Source: Microvirga roseola (GTDB lineage: Bacteria; Pseudomonadota; Alphaproteobacteria; Rhizobiales; Beijerinckiaceae). From it: 64,000 bases of DNA. Made by a program: the position numbers and the translations under genes. Below are positions 44,850 to 53,746 of the stretch, piece after piece. How positions within the stretch are numbered: the first letter of the stretch is position 1; each line of letters begins with the position of its first letter. The stretch spans positions 124,001-188,000 of the forward strand of contig NZ_JAJATX010000001.1 of the NCBI RefSeq assembly GCF_020866965.1. The letters are read 5' to 3'. A model generated the notes under the pieces. The model saw nothing but the letters and a program-made list of their open reading frames with translations. It was not told the DNA's origin and did no database searches.

Positions 44850-46529
44850 CTATTTCTGGCTCGCCAGCGCCTTCTCGCGGATGGCGGAGAGGGACATGGC
44901 GGGGGTGATCGCCTCAGGATCCAGCAGGCAGTGCAGGATTGCGGGCTTGCCCGCGGTGAGCGCCCGGTCGAGGGCGGGGGCGAAGTCTTCCGTGCGCTCC
45001 ACGCGCTCGCCATAGCCGCCGAAGGCCTTGGCGTAAGCCGCGAAGTCCGGGTTCTGCAGCATCGTCGCCGAGACGCGGCCGGGATATTCGCGCTCCTGGT
45101 GCATGCGGATCGTGCCGTACATGCCGTTGTCGATGATGATGACTAGGATCGGCAGGTCGTACTGCACGGCGGTGGCGAATTCCTGCCCGTTCATGAGGAA
45201 GTCGCCGTCGCCCGCGAAGACCACCACGGTGCTCTGCGGCTGCATGCGCTTCGCGCCCACGGCCGCGGGCAGGCCGTAGCCCATGGAGCCGGAAGTGGGG
45301 GCGAGCTGCGTGCCGAAATGGCGGAAGGGCCAGAAGCGGTGGACCCAGGTGGCGAAGTTGCCCGCGCCGTTGCAGAAGATCGCATCGGCCGGCAGCACCT
45401 CGCGCAGGTGAGCCATCACCTGGCCCATCTGGAGCTGGCCCGGATGACGGATCGCCGTGGGATCGCTCCAGGCGAGATAGGATTCATGCGCCGCCTTCGT
45501 GCCGTCGCTCCAGGGCAGGGAAGCGGGCGGATGCACGCCCTCCAGCGCCGCCGTGAAGGCGACCGGCGAAGCGTTGATCGCAAGATGCGGAGCATAGACC
45601 CGGCCGAGTTCGCTCGGATCCGGGTGGACATGCACCAGCTTCTGCTTCGGAGAGGGAATGTCGAGGAGCGTGTAGCTCTGGCTCGGGATTTCCGAGAGGC
45701 GCCCGCCCACGAGCAGGACGAGGTCGGCTTCCTTGATGCGTGCGAGAAGCTTCGGATTCACGCCGAGCCCGAGATCGCCGATGTACGAGGCGTGATCGGC
45801 GGGAAACAGCATCTGCCGGCGGAAGGTGCAGGCCACGGGCAGCTGGAAGCGCTCGGCAAAGCGCACGAAGCGCTGCACCGCCGTTTCCGTCCAGCGGCTG
45901 CCGCCGAGGAGCACGACGGGGTTCTTCGCCCCGTGCAGGAGCTTCTGCAGCTCCGCCATCTGGGACAGGCCGGGATGCGTTTCGATCGCCTGACAGCGCG
46001 GCGCATCCGCGACCGCGGCCATGTCGGTCAGCACGTCCTCCGGCAGCGCGATCACCACCGGGCCGGGACGGCCGGAGGTCGCCACATGGAAGGCGCGGGA
46101 CACGATCTCGGGGAAGCGTGCGGGATCGTCCACCTCCGTCGCCCATTTCGCCATAGGGCCGAAGACGGCGCGGTAATCGAGCTCCTGGAACGCCTCGCGC
46201 TCGCGCATGCCGCGCTCGATCTGGCCGACGAACACGATCATCGGCGTCGAATCCTGCTTGGCGATATGGATGCCCGGGGAGGCGTTCGTCGCGCCGGGGC
46301 CGCGGGTGACGAAGCAGATGCCGGGGCGGCCCGTGAGCTTGCCGTAGGCCTCCGCCATCATCGCCGCGCCGCCTTCCTGGCGGCAGACTGTGATCTTGAT
46401 GTCCGCATCATGCAGCGCATCGAGGGCTGCGAGGTAACTCTCGCCCGGAACGCAGAAGATGTGATCGACTCCGTGCAGAGCAAGTTGATCGACGAGAATC
46501 TGGCCGCCGGTGCGGGAGGACGCTGTCAT
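44850..46529 (-). CDS. Thiamine pyrophosphate enzyme of the acetolactate synthase fold
   Basis: This 559-aa enzyme has a Pyr domain with CRQEGGAAMMAEAYGKLTG (catalytic Glu at ~52), a central domain, and a PP domain with VVFAGDGDFLMNGQEF and then the Mg-binding Asn in IIDNGMYGTIRMHQE. It lacks features that single out acetolactate synthase; benzoylformate decarboxylase-like, oxalyl-CoA-like or other functions are possible. Substrate unknown. It follows an aldehyde dehydrogenase gene on the same strand after a 184-base gap full of palindromes. Confidence 0.82.
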   Translation of the reverse strand: MTASSRTGGQILVDQLALHGVDHIFCVPGESYLAALDALHDADIKITVCRQEGGAAMMAEAYGKLTGRPGICFVTRGPGATNASPGIHIAKQDSTPMIVFVGQIERGMREREAFQELDYRAVFGPMAKWATEVDDPARFPEIVSRAFHVATSGRPGPVVIALPEDVLTDMAAVADAPRCQAIETHPGLSQMAELQKLLHGAKNPVVLLGGSRWTETAVQRFVRFAERFQLPVACTFRRQMLFPADHASYIGDLGLGVNPKLLARIKEADLVLLVGGRLSEIPSQSYTLLDIPSPKQKLVHVHPDPSELGRVYAPHLAINASPVAFTAALEGVHPPASLPWSDGTKAAHESYLAWSDPTAIRHPGQLQMGQVMAHLREVLPADAIFCNGAGNFATWVHRFWPFRHFGTQLAPTSGSMGYGLPAAVGAKRMQPQSTVVVFAGDGDFLMNGQEFATAVQYDLPILVIIIDNGMYGTIRMHQEREYPGRVSATMLQNPDFAAYAKAFGGYGERVERTEDFAPALDRALTAGKPAILHCLLDPEAITPAMSLSAIREKALASQK

Positions 46530-46562
46530 GGGAGGCTCGCGAGGTCAGGTTGGACAAAAGAA

Positions 46563-46698
46563 AACGGAGGGCTAAAGCATCGGACCCAAAAGTGGACTCC
46601 ACTTTGGGATCCAATCCGATGCTTTCTTTTGATGAGAGCATCGCTGAGTGCGGAAAACCGGATCCACTTTTCCGCACGATGCTCTTATGCCCTCCGTT
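46563..46698. repeat. Nested palindromic element: two palindromes inside an inverted repeat
   Basis: An outer 10-bp inverted repeat (AACGGAGGGC 46563-46572, GCCCTCCGTT 46689-46698) encloses two tandem palindromes. The first has AAAGCATCGGA / TCCGATGCTTT arms (46574-46625), the second AGAGCATCG / CGATGCTCT arms (46635-46685), each with an inner stem (CCAAAAGTGG-type; GTGCGGAAAA / TTTTCCGCAC). AGCATCGGA-type palindromes are common in Rhizobiales. Confidence 0.85.
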
Positions 46699-46713
46699 GC
46701 ATTGTGACGACGA

Positions 46714-48264
46714 TCAGGCGTCCACGTCAAACTTCACGCCCTGGGCGAGCGGAAGCGTCGAGCCGTAATTGATCGTGTTGGTGGCGCGGCGCATGTAGGC
46801 CTTCCAGGAATCCGAGCCCGCCTCGCGGCCGCCGCCCGTCTCCTTCTCGCCGCCGAACGCGCCGCCGATCTCGGCGCCCGAGGGGCCGATATTCACGTTG
46901 GCGATGCCGCAATCGGAGCCGGACGCCGAGATGAAGGCCTCGGCCTCGCGCATGTTGAGGGTGAAGATCGAGGAGGAGAGGCCCGCGCCCACCGCGTTGT
47001 GGAGCTCGATCACCTCCTCGAGATCCGAGTAGCGCATCACGTAGAGTATCGGCGCGAAGGTCTCGCGCAGCACCGGGCCTGTCTGGGCCGGCATCTCGAC
47101 GAGCGCCGGGCGGGCGTAGAAGCCGCTGCCCTCCACATCCGCATAGCGTCCGCCGCCATGCACCGTTCCGCCCGCCGCGCGGGCTTCGTCCAGCGCGCGC
47201 TCCATGCCGTCGAAAGCGGCCTTGTCGATCAGTGGACCCACGAGCGTTCCTTCCGCGCGCGGATCGCCGATCTTCACGCTGGAATAGACCTTCACGAGGC
47301 GCGGCACGAGCTGGTCATAGACGCTCTCGTGCACGAAGAGGCGGCGCAGGGTGGTGCAGCGCTGGCCCGCCGTGCCCATGGCGGCGAAGGCGATGCCGCG
47401 AAGCGCGAGATCGAGATCCGCGGACGGCGCGACGATGGCCGCGTTGTTGCCTCCGAGCTCCAGGATCGCGCGGGCAAAGCGCGCGGCGAGCTTGGGGCCG
47501 ACCTGGCGGCCCATGGCGGTGGAGCCGGTGGCGGAGAGAACGGGCACGCGATGGTCGTCCACCAGGATCTCGCCGATCTCGCGGCCGCCGAGCAGCACCT
47601 CGGAGAGGCCTTCCGGCACGCCGCCGAAGCGCCTGGCGGCGCGTTCGACGATGGCCTGCGTCGCAAGCGCGGTCAGCAGGGTCTTCTCGGAAGGCTTCCA
47701 CACCACGGAATCGCCGCAGACGAAGGCGAGCGCCGCGTTCCACGACCAGACCGCCACGGGGAAGTTGAAAGCGGAGATGACGCCGCAGACGCCCAGCGGA
47801 TGCCAGGTTTCCATCATGCGGTGGTCGGCGCGCTCGGTGGCGATGGTGAGGCCGTAGAGCTGGCGGGAAAGACCGACCGCGTAATCGCAGATGTCGATCA
47901 TCTCCTGGACCTCGCCGAGGCCCTCGGAAACGATCTTGCCGGCCTCCAGCGTCACGAGGCGGCCGAGGTCGTCCTTGGCGGCGCGCAGCTCCTCGCCGAC
48001 GAGGCGCACGAACTCGCCGCGCTTGGGAGCCGGGATCTTGCGCCAGGCCTTGAAGGCGGCGTCGGCGCGCGCGATCGCGGCCCTGGCTTCGTCGGGCGTG
48101 GTTTCGCGCACGTGGACGATCACCTCGCCGGTGATCGGCGACATGGCGGGGCGGCCGGTGGCGGCAAAGGCGGTCTCGGGAACGCCGAGCCGCGCGAGAA
48201 TGGCGCGGGCCTCGTCCGCAACGGAGGCGGAGGCGGAGGATACGGGTTTCAGGCTCGCGGTCAT
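46714..48264 (-). CDS. ALDH7-type aldehyde dehydrogenase (probable aminoadipate-semialdehyde dehydrogenase)
   Basis: This 516-aa NAD(P)-dependent dehydrogenase resembles antiquitin (ALDH7A1). It has the antiquitin-like PLGVCGVISAFNFPVAVWSW, catalytic Glu in ILELGGNNAAIVAP (~265) and catalytic Cys in GQRCTTLRRLFVHE (~300). It likely oxidises alpha-aminoadipate semialdehyde from lysine, because the next gene upstream encodes a saccharopine-dehydrogenase-like protein and an AsnC regulator follows. I use the start at 48264 (MTASLKPV). Confidence 0.85.
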   Translation of the reverse strand: MTASLKPVSSASASVADEARAILARLGVPETAFAATGRPAMSPITGEVIVHVRETTPDEARAAIARADAAFKAWRKIPAPKRGEFVRLVGEELRAAKDDLGRLVTLEAGKIVSEGLGEVQEMIDICDYAVGLSRQLYGLTIATERADHRMMETWHPLGVCGVISAFNFPVAVWSWNAALAFVCGDSVVWKPSEKTLLTALATQAIVERAARRFGGVPEGLSEVLLGGREIGEILVDDHRVPVLSATGSTAMGRQVGPKLAARFARAILELGGNNAAIVAPSADLDLALRGIAFAAMGTAGQRCTTLRRLFVHESVYDQLVPRLVKVYSSVKIGDPRAEGTLVGPLIDKAAFDGMERALDEARAAGGTVHGGGRYADVEGSGFYARPALVEMPAQTGPVLRETFAPILYVMRYSDLEEVIELHNAVGAGLSSSIFTLNMREAEAFISASGSDCGIANVNIGPSGAEIGGAFGGEKETGGGREAGSDSWKAYMRRATNTINYGSTLPLAQGVKFDVDA

Positions 48265-48365
48265 CTTGGATTCTCCCTGGATGCGGGCTTTGGGCTTCAT
48301 GGGAAGCCTGCCACCCTCGCCTGTCTATGGAACAAAACGACGGCGGCCGTCAGGCCACCGTCTTA

Positions 48366-48414
48366 AAGCATGACCAGGAAACCTGGGAACTGCTTTTCCC
48401 GAATAGGGTCATGC
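48366..48414. repeat. AAAGCATGA-type palindrome
   Basis: GCATGACC (48368-48375) and GGTCATGC (48407-48414) are inverted arms, with GGGAA/TTCCC inside. This is a third palindrome type within 10 kb, between the lysine genes. Confidence 0.65.
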
Positions 48415-48429
48415 GATTTCGTCAAGATC

Positions 48430-48472
48430 TAAGGATGCTCCCCCTTCGGCGGAAGCGGGAGACCGGTCCTTA
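48430..48472 (-). terminator. Hairpin after the saccharopine-dehydrogenase-like gene
   Basis: TAAGGA (48430-48435) pairs with TCCTTA (48467-48472), and an inner CTCCC/GGGAG stem adds to it. It lies 18 bases after the stop at 48490 on the minus strand. Confidence 0.5.
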
Positions 48473-48489
48473 ATATCATGCCATGCGAT

Positions 48490-49623
48490 TTAAGCCGCCG
48501 GGTCGAGGCGGATGTCCTTCACCGCAGGCTCACACTCCGCGTCCAGGCGCTCGCCCGCATAGACCCGGCCGAAGCGGTTGGCGAGGAAGGCATCGAGGCC
48601 GATCTCCTCCTGGCGCACGAAACCCTGTTTCGGCAGCTTGCCGGCGACCAGCAGGTCGAGCATGGCGCAGATGCCGGCGGCGGTCGTCACCTGGATCGCG
48701 GTGCGCTGCTGGCCTGCGACCGTCTGGCCGTAGACGCTGCGGGCGTAGGTCTCCTGCACATAGCGGCCGCCGCGCTCGCCGGTCACGGTCACGAAAACGA
48801 TGACCATGTCCTGCATGGTGGCGGGCACCGCATTCTCCAGGATGTCCTTCAGGACCTCGCGGCGGTTGCGCAGCTGCAGGTCGTTGAGCAGGACCCGCAT
48901 GAGCGCGCAGTGGCCGGGATAGCGGATGGTCTTGTAGTTCAGGTTGCGCACCTTGCCGGCCAGCGTCTCGCAGAGCGTGCCAAGGCCGCCGGAGGTGTTG
49001 AAGGCCTCGTAGCGGGTGCCGTCGAGGGAGAACTCCTCGAGCTCCTCCATGGCCGGGACTTCGCGCAAGCTGCCGTCGACCACCGCCTCGCAGCGCTCGA
49101 TGTACTCGTTGATGACGCCGTCCGTGCTCCAGGTGAGGTTGTAGGAGAGGGCGTTCGATGGATATTGCGGCAGCGCGCCCACGCGCAGGCGCACGGTGTC
49201 GAGCTTGTCGAAGCGGCTCGCGATGTCATGCGCCACGATGGAGATGAAGCCAGGGGCGAGGCCGCACTGGGGAATGAAGGCGGACGTGGCGCCGTCGCAG
49301 AGCTCCTTCACCATGCGGGTGGTGGCGACGTCCTCGGTGAGGTCGAAATAATTGACGCCCGTCAGGCGCGCAGCCTTCGCGACGTGGCCAGTCAGGTGGT
49401 AGGGCGCGGCGCTGAGCACCGCGTAATGGCCCTTCAGGGCGTTCTGCAGGGCGACCGCATCGTTGAAGTCGAGCTGGACCGTCCTCACGCCATCCTTCGC
49501 GACGGCCTCCAGGGCAGCGGCGGAGGAATCCGCAACCGTGACGGCGTAGTCGCCGGTCTCGTGGAGCATGTCGACGATGGTGGAGCCGATCTTGCCGGCG
49601 CCGATGACGAGAATCGAGTGCAT
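48490..49623 (-). CDS. Saccharopine dehydrogenase-like oxidoreductase (possible lysine 6-dehydrogenase)
   Basis: This 377-aa protein has a Rossmann motif (ILVIGAGKIGSTIVDML) and the family sequence VLSAAPYHLTGHVAKAA, then GVNYFDLTEDV (~95). Bacterial lysine 6-dehydrogenases of this family make aminoadipate semialdehyde (piperideine carboxylate) from lysine, and the ALDH7-type gene follows, which supports that role. I use the start at 49623 (MHSILVIGAG). Function is inferred from context and family. Confidence 0.78.
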   Translation of the reverse strand: MHSILVIGAGKIGSTIVDMLHETGDYAVTVADSSAAALEAVAKDGVRTVQLDFNDAVALQNALKGHYAVLSAAPYHLTGHVAKAARLTGVNYFDLTEDVATTRMVKELCDGATSAFIPQCGLAPGFISIVAHDIASRFDKLDTVRLRVGALPQYPSNALSYNLTWSTDGVINEYIERCEAVVDGSLREVPAMEELEEFSLDGTRYEAFNTSGGLGTLCETLAGKVRNLNYKTIRYPGHCALMRVLLNDLQLRNRREVLKDILENAVPATMQDMVIVFVTVTGERGGRYVQETYARSVYGQTVAGQQRTAIQVTTAAGICAMLDLLVAGKLPKQGFVRQEEIGLDAFLANRFGRVYAGERLDAECEPAVKDIRLDPAA

Positions 49624-49738
49624 GAGAAACCTCCCTGTGGTCGGTCGAGAAAAGGGCACCTCGCTGCAGAACGCCATAGACAAACTGACGAAAAGACGAG
49701 TAGATCTCGGCAGATTGCCGTCTTGATTGGTCACATCG

Positions 49739-50167
49739 ATGCTTGATGCCACGGATCGCGCCCTGGTTGCGCTCCTGCGGGAGAATGCCCGCATCGGTCA
49801 CGCGGAGGCGGCGCGGCGGCTTAACCTGTCCCGCACCACGGTCCAGGCCCGGGTCGAGAGCCTGGAGCGCCGGGGCGTGATCGTGGGCTATACCCTGCGC
49901 CTGGCGGAGGAGGTCAGCCGCCGCATGGTGCGCGCGCACGTGACCATCGTCGTCGCTCCGAAGGCCTCGGCCGGGGTGGTGACCGCGCTTCAACGCATGC
50001 CTGAAATGCGCGCGCTTCATTCCGTCGCGGGTGTCTTCGATCTTCTGGCGGTGGTAGAGGCAGAGGACGTTCCCTCTCTCGACGCCGCCATCGACAGGAT
50101 CGGCGCGCTCGAGGGCGTGGAGCGCACCCAGTCCTCCATCATCCTCTCAACGAAATTCGAACGATGA
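49739..50167 (+). CDS. Lrp/AsnC-family transcriptional regulator
   Basis: This 142-aa regulator has an N-terminal helix-turn-helix (RIGHAEAARRLNLSRTTVQA at ~15-35) and a C-terminal RAM (ACT-like) ligand domain (LHSVAGVFDLLAVVEAED). It diverges from the saccharopine-dehydrogenase-like gene and overlaps the FAD oxidoreductase by four bases. It likely senses lysine or an amino acid derived from it. Either TTG at 49727 or ATG at 49739 is the start; I prefer the ATG. Confidence 0.88.
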   Translation: MLDATDRALVALLRENARIGHAEAARRLNLSRTTVQARVESLERRGVIVGYTLRLAEEVSRRMVRAHVTIVVAPKASAGVVTALQRMPEMRALHSVAGVFDLLAVVEAEDVPSLDAAIDRIGALEGVERTQSSIILSTKFER

Positions 50168-51372
50168 CCTCCACAGATTCGAAGAGCGCCGATGTCGTGA
50201 TCGTCGGCGGCGCCGTTATGGGCTCCTCCACCGCCTATCACCTGCTGGCCGATCCCGGCTTCAAGGGGCGCGTCATCGTCGTCGAGAAGGACCCGACCTA
50301 CCAGCTCTCGGCCTCGGCGCTTTCGGCCGCCTCGATCCGGCAGCAATATTCGAGCGCGGTGAACATCCGCATCTCGCTTTACGGAATCCGGTTCCTGCAC
50401 AGCATCGGCGACCACCTGGAGGTGGACGGCGAACGGCCGGAGATCGGGCTGCGGGAAGGCGGTTATCTCTACTGCGCCACGGAAGCCGGCGCGTCGATCC
50501 TGGCCGAGAACCAGGCGCTCCAGGCGGCGGAGGGCGCGGACATCCTGTTCATGAAGCCGGAGGAGCTCAAAAGCCGTTTCCCCTGGCTCAACGTGGAGGA
50601 TCTCGCCGCCGGCACCTGGGGCCGCTCGGGCGAGGGCTGGTTCGACGGCTGGGGCCTGCTCCAGGCCTTCCGCAAGAAGGCGCGCTCGCTGGGCGCGGAA
50701 TACGTGACGGGCGAGGTGGCCGAAATCGAGCGCGAGGGAGGGCGGATCGTCGCCGTGCGCCTGAAGGACGGCGCCCGCATCGCCTGCGGAGCGCTGGTCA
50801 ACTGCGCGGGCTCCGGCGGACGGGCGGTGGCGGCGAAGGCCGGTCTCGAGATCCCGGTCCAGGCGAAGCGGCGCTACGTCTTCACCTTCTCCTGTAAGGA
50901 GCCAGTGGAGAATTGTCCGCTCCTTATCGACACCTCGGGAGCCTATGTCCGCCCGGAAGGGGAGGGGCACTTCATCTGCGGCGCCTCGCCCGAGGCGGAT
51001 ATGGACCCGGACTGGTCGGACGAGGATCCCGCAAGCCAGGAGATCGACTTCTCCTTCTTCGAGGAATTCATCTGGCCCGCGCTCGCCCACCGGGTGCCCG
51101 CCTTCGAGGCGATCAGGCCCGGCCGCGCCTGGGCGGGGCCCTACGACATGAGCCTGCTCGACCACAACGCCATCATCGGGCTCGCGGGCGGGTTCGACAA
51201 TTTCTACCTGTGCAACGGCTTCTCGGGTCACGGCCTGCAGCAGGCTCCCGCCGTCGGCCGGGCGCTGTCCGAGCTGATCGTGCACGGAGGCTACCGCACG
51301 CTCGACCTGTCGGAGCTGGGCCATGAGCGCGTCGTCGCCAATCGCCCGCTCCTGGAGCGCAACGTGATCTGA
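50164..51372 (+). CDS. FAD-dependent amino-acid oxidoreductase (DAO/sarcosine oxidase-like)
   Basis: This 402-aa flavoprotein has the FAD motif VVIVGGAVMGSSTAYHLLAD (~10-29), ALSAASIRQQYSSAVNIRIS (where the family binds FAD), and a C-terminal FYLCNGFSGHGLQQAPAVGR that closes the active site. It oxidises a secondary or N-alkyl amine; the lysine-degradation neighbourhood suggests an amino-acid-derived imine, such as pipecolate or a related amine. Its start overlaps the AsnC stop (ATGA). Confidence 0.88.
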   Translation: MTSTDSKSADVVIVGGAVMGSSTAYHLLADPGFKGRVIVVEKDPTYQLSASALSAASIRQQYSSAVNIRISLYGIRFLHSIGDHLEVDGERPEIGLREGGYLYCATEAGASILAENQALQAAEGADILFMKPEELKSRFPWLNVEDLAAGTWGRSGEGWFDGWGLLQAFRKKARSLGAEYVTGEVAEIEREGGRIVAVRLKDGARIACGALVNCAGSGGRAVAAKAGLEIPVQAKRRYVFTFSCKEPVENCPLLIDTSGAYVRPEGEGHFICGASPEADMDPDWSDEDPASQEIDFSFFEEFIWPALAHRVPAFEAIRPGRAWAGPYDMSLLDHNAIIGLAGGFDNFYLCNGFSGHGLQQAPAVGRALSELIVHGGYRTLDLSELGHERVVANRPLLERNVI

Positions 51373-51379
51373 GGCGGCG

Positions 51380-52099
51380 TCAGTCGCTCAGATAGATCCG
51401 GATGCGGCCGCCCCGGTTCATGTCCCGCTGAAAGGGGCCGGATCGCGGCGCGGGCGGCGTGGAATCCCGGCGGAGCTCGTTGACCCCGGGACGCTCCTCG
51501 CGCCTGCCGTCGTCATATTGCCCGGTCGGCACGGTGCTGCTGAAGCCGGTAGCGGACCGGGCGGTCTCGTCCGTGTTCAGGTCGCCGGTCCCGAGACTGG
51601 TGCCGTTGTCGATCATCGTGCCCATGCCGGGAAGCGAGCCGGTATTCGACATGCCTTCCGCATTCCCGCCCGTGATCCCGCCGCCGAGCGGCTTTCCGAC
51701 ATCGCCCGTGCCCTGCAGGGCTTCGGGGCCGCCGCCTTCGTGCGAGGTCCATTCCCGGCTGTCCCGGTCGAGATCCGCCGGATCGAACATCTCCAGCACC
51801 TGGATCGCCTTTTCGTGATCCTCCCGGTCGATGCGCGCCGCGATCAGCGAGTGCCCCCGCTGCAGGCCGCGCTCGAAAAGGTCGAGGTCCTCCTCCGGGA
51901 GCTCTAGGCCGCGGAGCGAGCTCCGGGCCTCAGGCTGGATCTCGAGGGTGCGGAAGCCTGAGATCGACGACACCTCCCGGCCGGGATTGACGCCGAGCGC
52001 CGTGACGCGGTCGCGGGCGAGACCCATCCCGAGCAGGGCCTGGAGGGCCTGCTGCGCCTTGAAGTGATCCTTGAACATGGCCGTGATGATACGTGGCAT
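51380..52099 (-). CDS. Probable stress protein with a GSP17M-like N-terminal domain
   Basis: This 239-aa protein has an N-terminal domain (MFKDHFKAQQALQALLGMGL, with ALGVNPGREVSS) like the general-stress 17M domain. A Gly/Thr/Asn-rich disordered middle (135-200) and an acidic, Arg-rich C-terminus follow. Function unknown. An exact EcfG-type promoter lies 28 bases upstream of the start, so stress induction is likely. It is divergent from ugpB. Confidence 0.75.
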   Translation of the reverse strand: MPRIITAMFKDHFKAQQALQALLGMGLARDRVTALGVNPGREVSSISGFRTLEIQPEARSSLRGLELPEEDLDLFERGLQRGHSLIAARIDREDHEKAIQVLEMFDPADLDRDSREWTSHEGGGPEALQGTGDVGKPLGGGITGGNAEGMSNTGSLPGMGTMIDNGTSLGTGDLNTDETARSATGFSSTVPTGQYDDGRREERPGVNELRRDSTPPAPRSGPFQRDMNRGGRIRIYLSD

Positions 52100-52126
52100 A
52101 GCTCTCTTCCATTGGGATACATCCTC

Positions 52127-52152
52127 AACGAACGGGCGCTTAAGCCTGTTCC
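52127..52152 (-). promoter_or_regulatory. EcfG-type promoter of the stress-protein gene
   Basis: On the minus strand GGAAC is followed after exactly 17 bases by CGTT; the -10 end is 28 bases before the ATG at 52099. Confidence 0.75.
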
Positions 52153-52210
52153 CACCTTCGAATGTTAAGCCTTTTCAACGAAAGGGCTTCCATTTTGGAG
52201 CCGGCTATGA

Positions 52211-52239
52211 TTGTCATGGCTCTGTCATGGAAACGTCAT
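52211..52239 (+). promoter_or_regulatory. Pho box (three direct repeats) upstream of ugpB
   Basis: TTGTCAT (52211-52217), CTGTCAT (52222-52228) and ACGTCAT (52233-52239) are repeated with 4-base spacers, the 11-bp spacing of PhoB binding sites. The last ends 66 bases before the ugpB start. This predicts induction of ugp by phosphate starvation. Confidence 0.8.
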
Positions 52240-52305
52240 CCTGGCTTCGTGCAAGGATGATGAACGACAAGAACATCCGAACGGATGATCATGGGAGAGA
52301 CCAGA

Positions 52306-53622
52306 ATGATGAAGAAGTCCCTTCTCGGCGCCCTGGCCATCGGCCTGGCTTCGAGCACGTCCGCCTTCGCGCAGACGGAGATCCAGTGGTGGCACGCCAT
52401 GACGGGCGCCAACAACGAGGTCGTCAACAAGCTGGCTGCGGATTTCAACGCTTCGCAGAACGAGTACAAGGTCGTTCCGACCTATAAGGGCTCCTACGCC
52501 GACACCATGAACGCCGGCATCGCCGCCTTCCGCGCCGGCAACGCCCCCCACATCCTGCAGGTCTTCGAAGTCGGCACCGCGACCATGATGGGCGCGAAGG
52601 GCGCCATCAAGCCCGTGCAGGAGCTGATGAAGGAAGCCGGCGAGAAGTTCGATCCGCAGGCCTACCTGCCGGCCGTGACGGGTTACTACTCGACCGCCAG
52701 CGGCGAGCTGCTCTCGTTCCCGTTCAACTCGTCCTCCACCGTGATGTGGTACAACAAGGACGCCTTCCGCAAGGCCGGCCTGAACCCCGACCAGCCGCCG
52801 AAGACCTGGCCCGAGGTGTTCGAAGCCGCCAAGAAGCTCCAGGCTTCCGGCCACCCGACCTGCGGTTTCTCCAGCGCCTGGATCACCTGGGTGAACCTGG
52901 AGCAGTTCTCCGTGTGGCACAACGTGCCGCTCGCCACGAAGGCCAACGGCATCGAGGGTTTCGACACCGAGCTGAAGATCAACTCGCCGCTGCACGTGAA
53001 GCACCTGCAGAACCTGGCCGATCTCCAGAAGAACAAGACCTTCGACTACTCCGGCCGCACCAACACGGGCGAGGGCCGCTTCACCTCGGGCGAGTGCCCG
53101 ATCATGCTGACCTCCTCGGGCTTCTACGGCAACGTGAAGGCGAACGCGAAGTTCGAGTGGGCCAACGCTCCGATGCCGTACTACCCGGACGTCCAGGGCG
53201 CTCCGCAGAACTCCACGCTCGGCGGCGCTTCGCTGTGGGTCATGGGCGGCAAGAAGGCTGACGAGTACAAGGGCGTCGCCAAGTTCTTCGCCTTCCTGTC
53301 CGACACGGACCGTCAGGCGAAGCTGCACACCGACTCCGGCTACCTGCCGATCACCAAGGCGGCTTACCAGAAGGTCAAGGAATCGGGCTTCTACAAGCAG
53401 AACCCGTACCTCGAGACTCCTCTGATCGAGCTGACCAACAAGGAGCCGACGGAAAACTCCCGCGGCCTGCGTCTCGGCAACCTCGTTCAGATCCGCGACA
53501 TGTGGGCTGAGGAAATCGAGAGCGCCCTGACCGGCAAGAAGTCGGCCAAGCAGGCCCTCGACGCCGCTGTCGAGCGCGGCAACCAGGAACTGCGCAAGTT
53601 CGAGCGGACCGTCACCCGCTAA
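52306..53622 (+). CDS. ugpB: sn-glycerol-3-phosphate ABC transporter, binding protein UgpB
   Basis: UgpB (438 aa) binds glycerol-3-phosphate and its diesters in the periplasm. It has a signal peptide (SLLGALAIGLASSTSAFA) and the family features TEIQWWHAMTGANNEVVNKL and YKGSYADTMNAGIAAFRAGN. Start at 52306 with GGGAGA eight bases upstream. It is the first gene of ugpBAEC, behind a Pho box. A strong hairpin follows. Confidence 0.96.
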   Translation: MMKKSLLGALAIGLASSTSAFAQTEIQWWHAMTGANNEVVNKLAADFNASQNEYKVVPTYKGSYADTMNAGIAAFRAGNAPHILQVFEVGTATMMGAKGAIKPVQELMKEAGEKFDPQAYLPAVTGYYSTASGELLSFPFNSSSTVMWYNKDAFRKAGLNPDQPPKTWPEVFEAAKKLQASGHPTCGFSSAWITWVNLEQFSVWHNVPLATKANGIEGFDTELKINSPLHVKHLQNLADLQKNKTFDYSGRTNTGEGRFTSGECPIMLTSSGFYGNVKANAKFEWANAPMPYYPDVQGAPQNSTLGGASLWVMGGKKADEYKGVAKFFAFLSDTDRQAKLHTDSGYLPITKAAYQKVKESGFYKQNPYLETPLIELTNKEPTENSRGLRLGNLVQIRDMWAEEIESALTGKKSAKQALDAAVERGNQELRKFERTVTR

Positions 53623-53645
53623 GCTTCATCCGCAGTCGGATCATC

Positions 53646-53674
53646 GTCCCGGGCAGCCGCAAGCTGCCCGGGAC
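53646..53674 (+). terminator. Intercistronic hairpin after ugpB
   Basis: A perfect 12-bp stem (GTCCCGGGCAGC / GCTGCCCGGGAC) with a 5-base loop is followed by TCTCTTAT. It probably limits the amount of transcript reaching ugpA. Confidence 0.72.
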
Positions 53675-53746
53675 TCTCTTATGACATAGCCTCGCAGATC
53701 GGTTGGTGCCGACCTCTGCCCGCGCATCACCCGTTGGCTTGGATCG

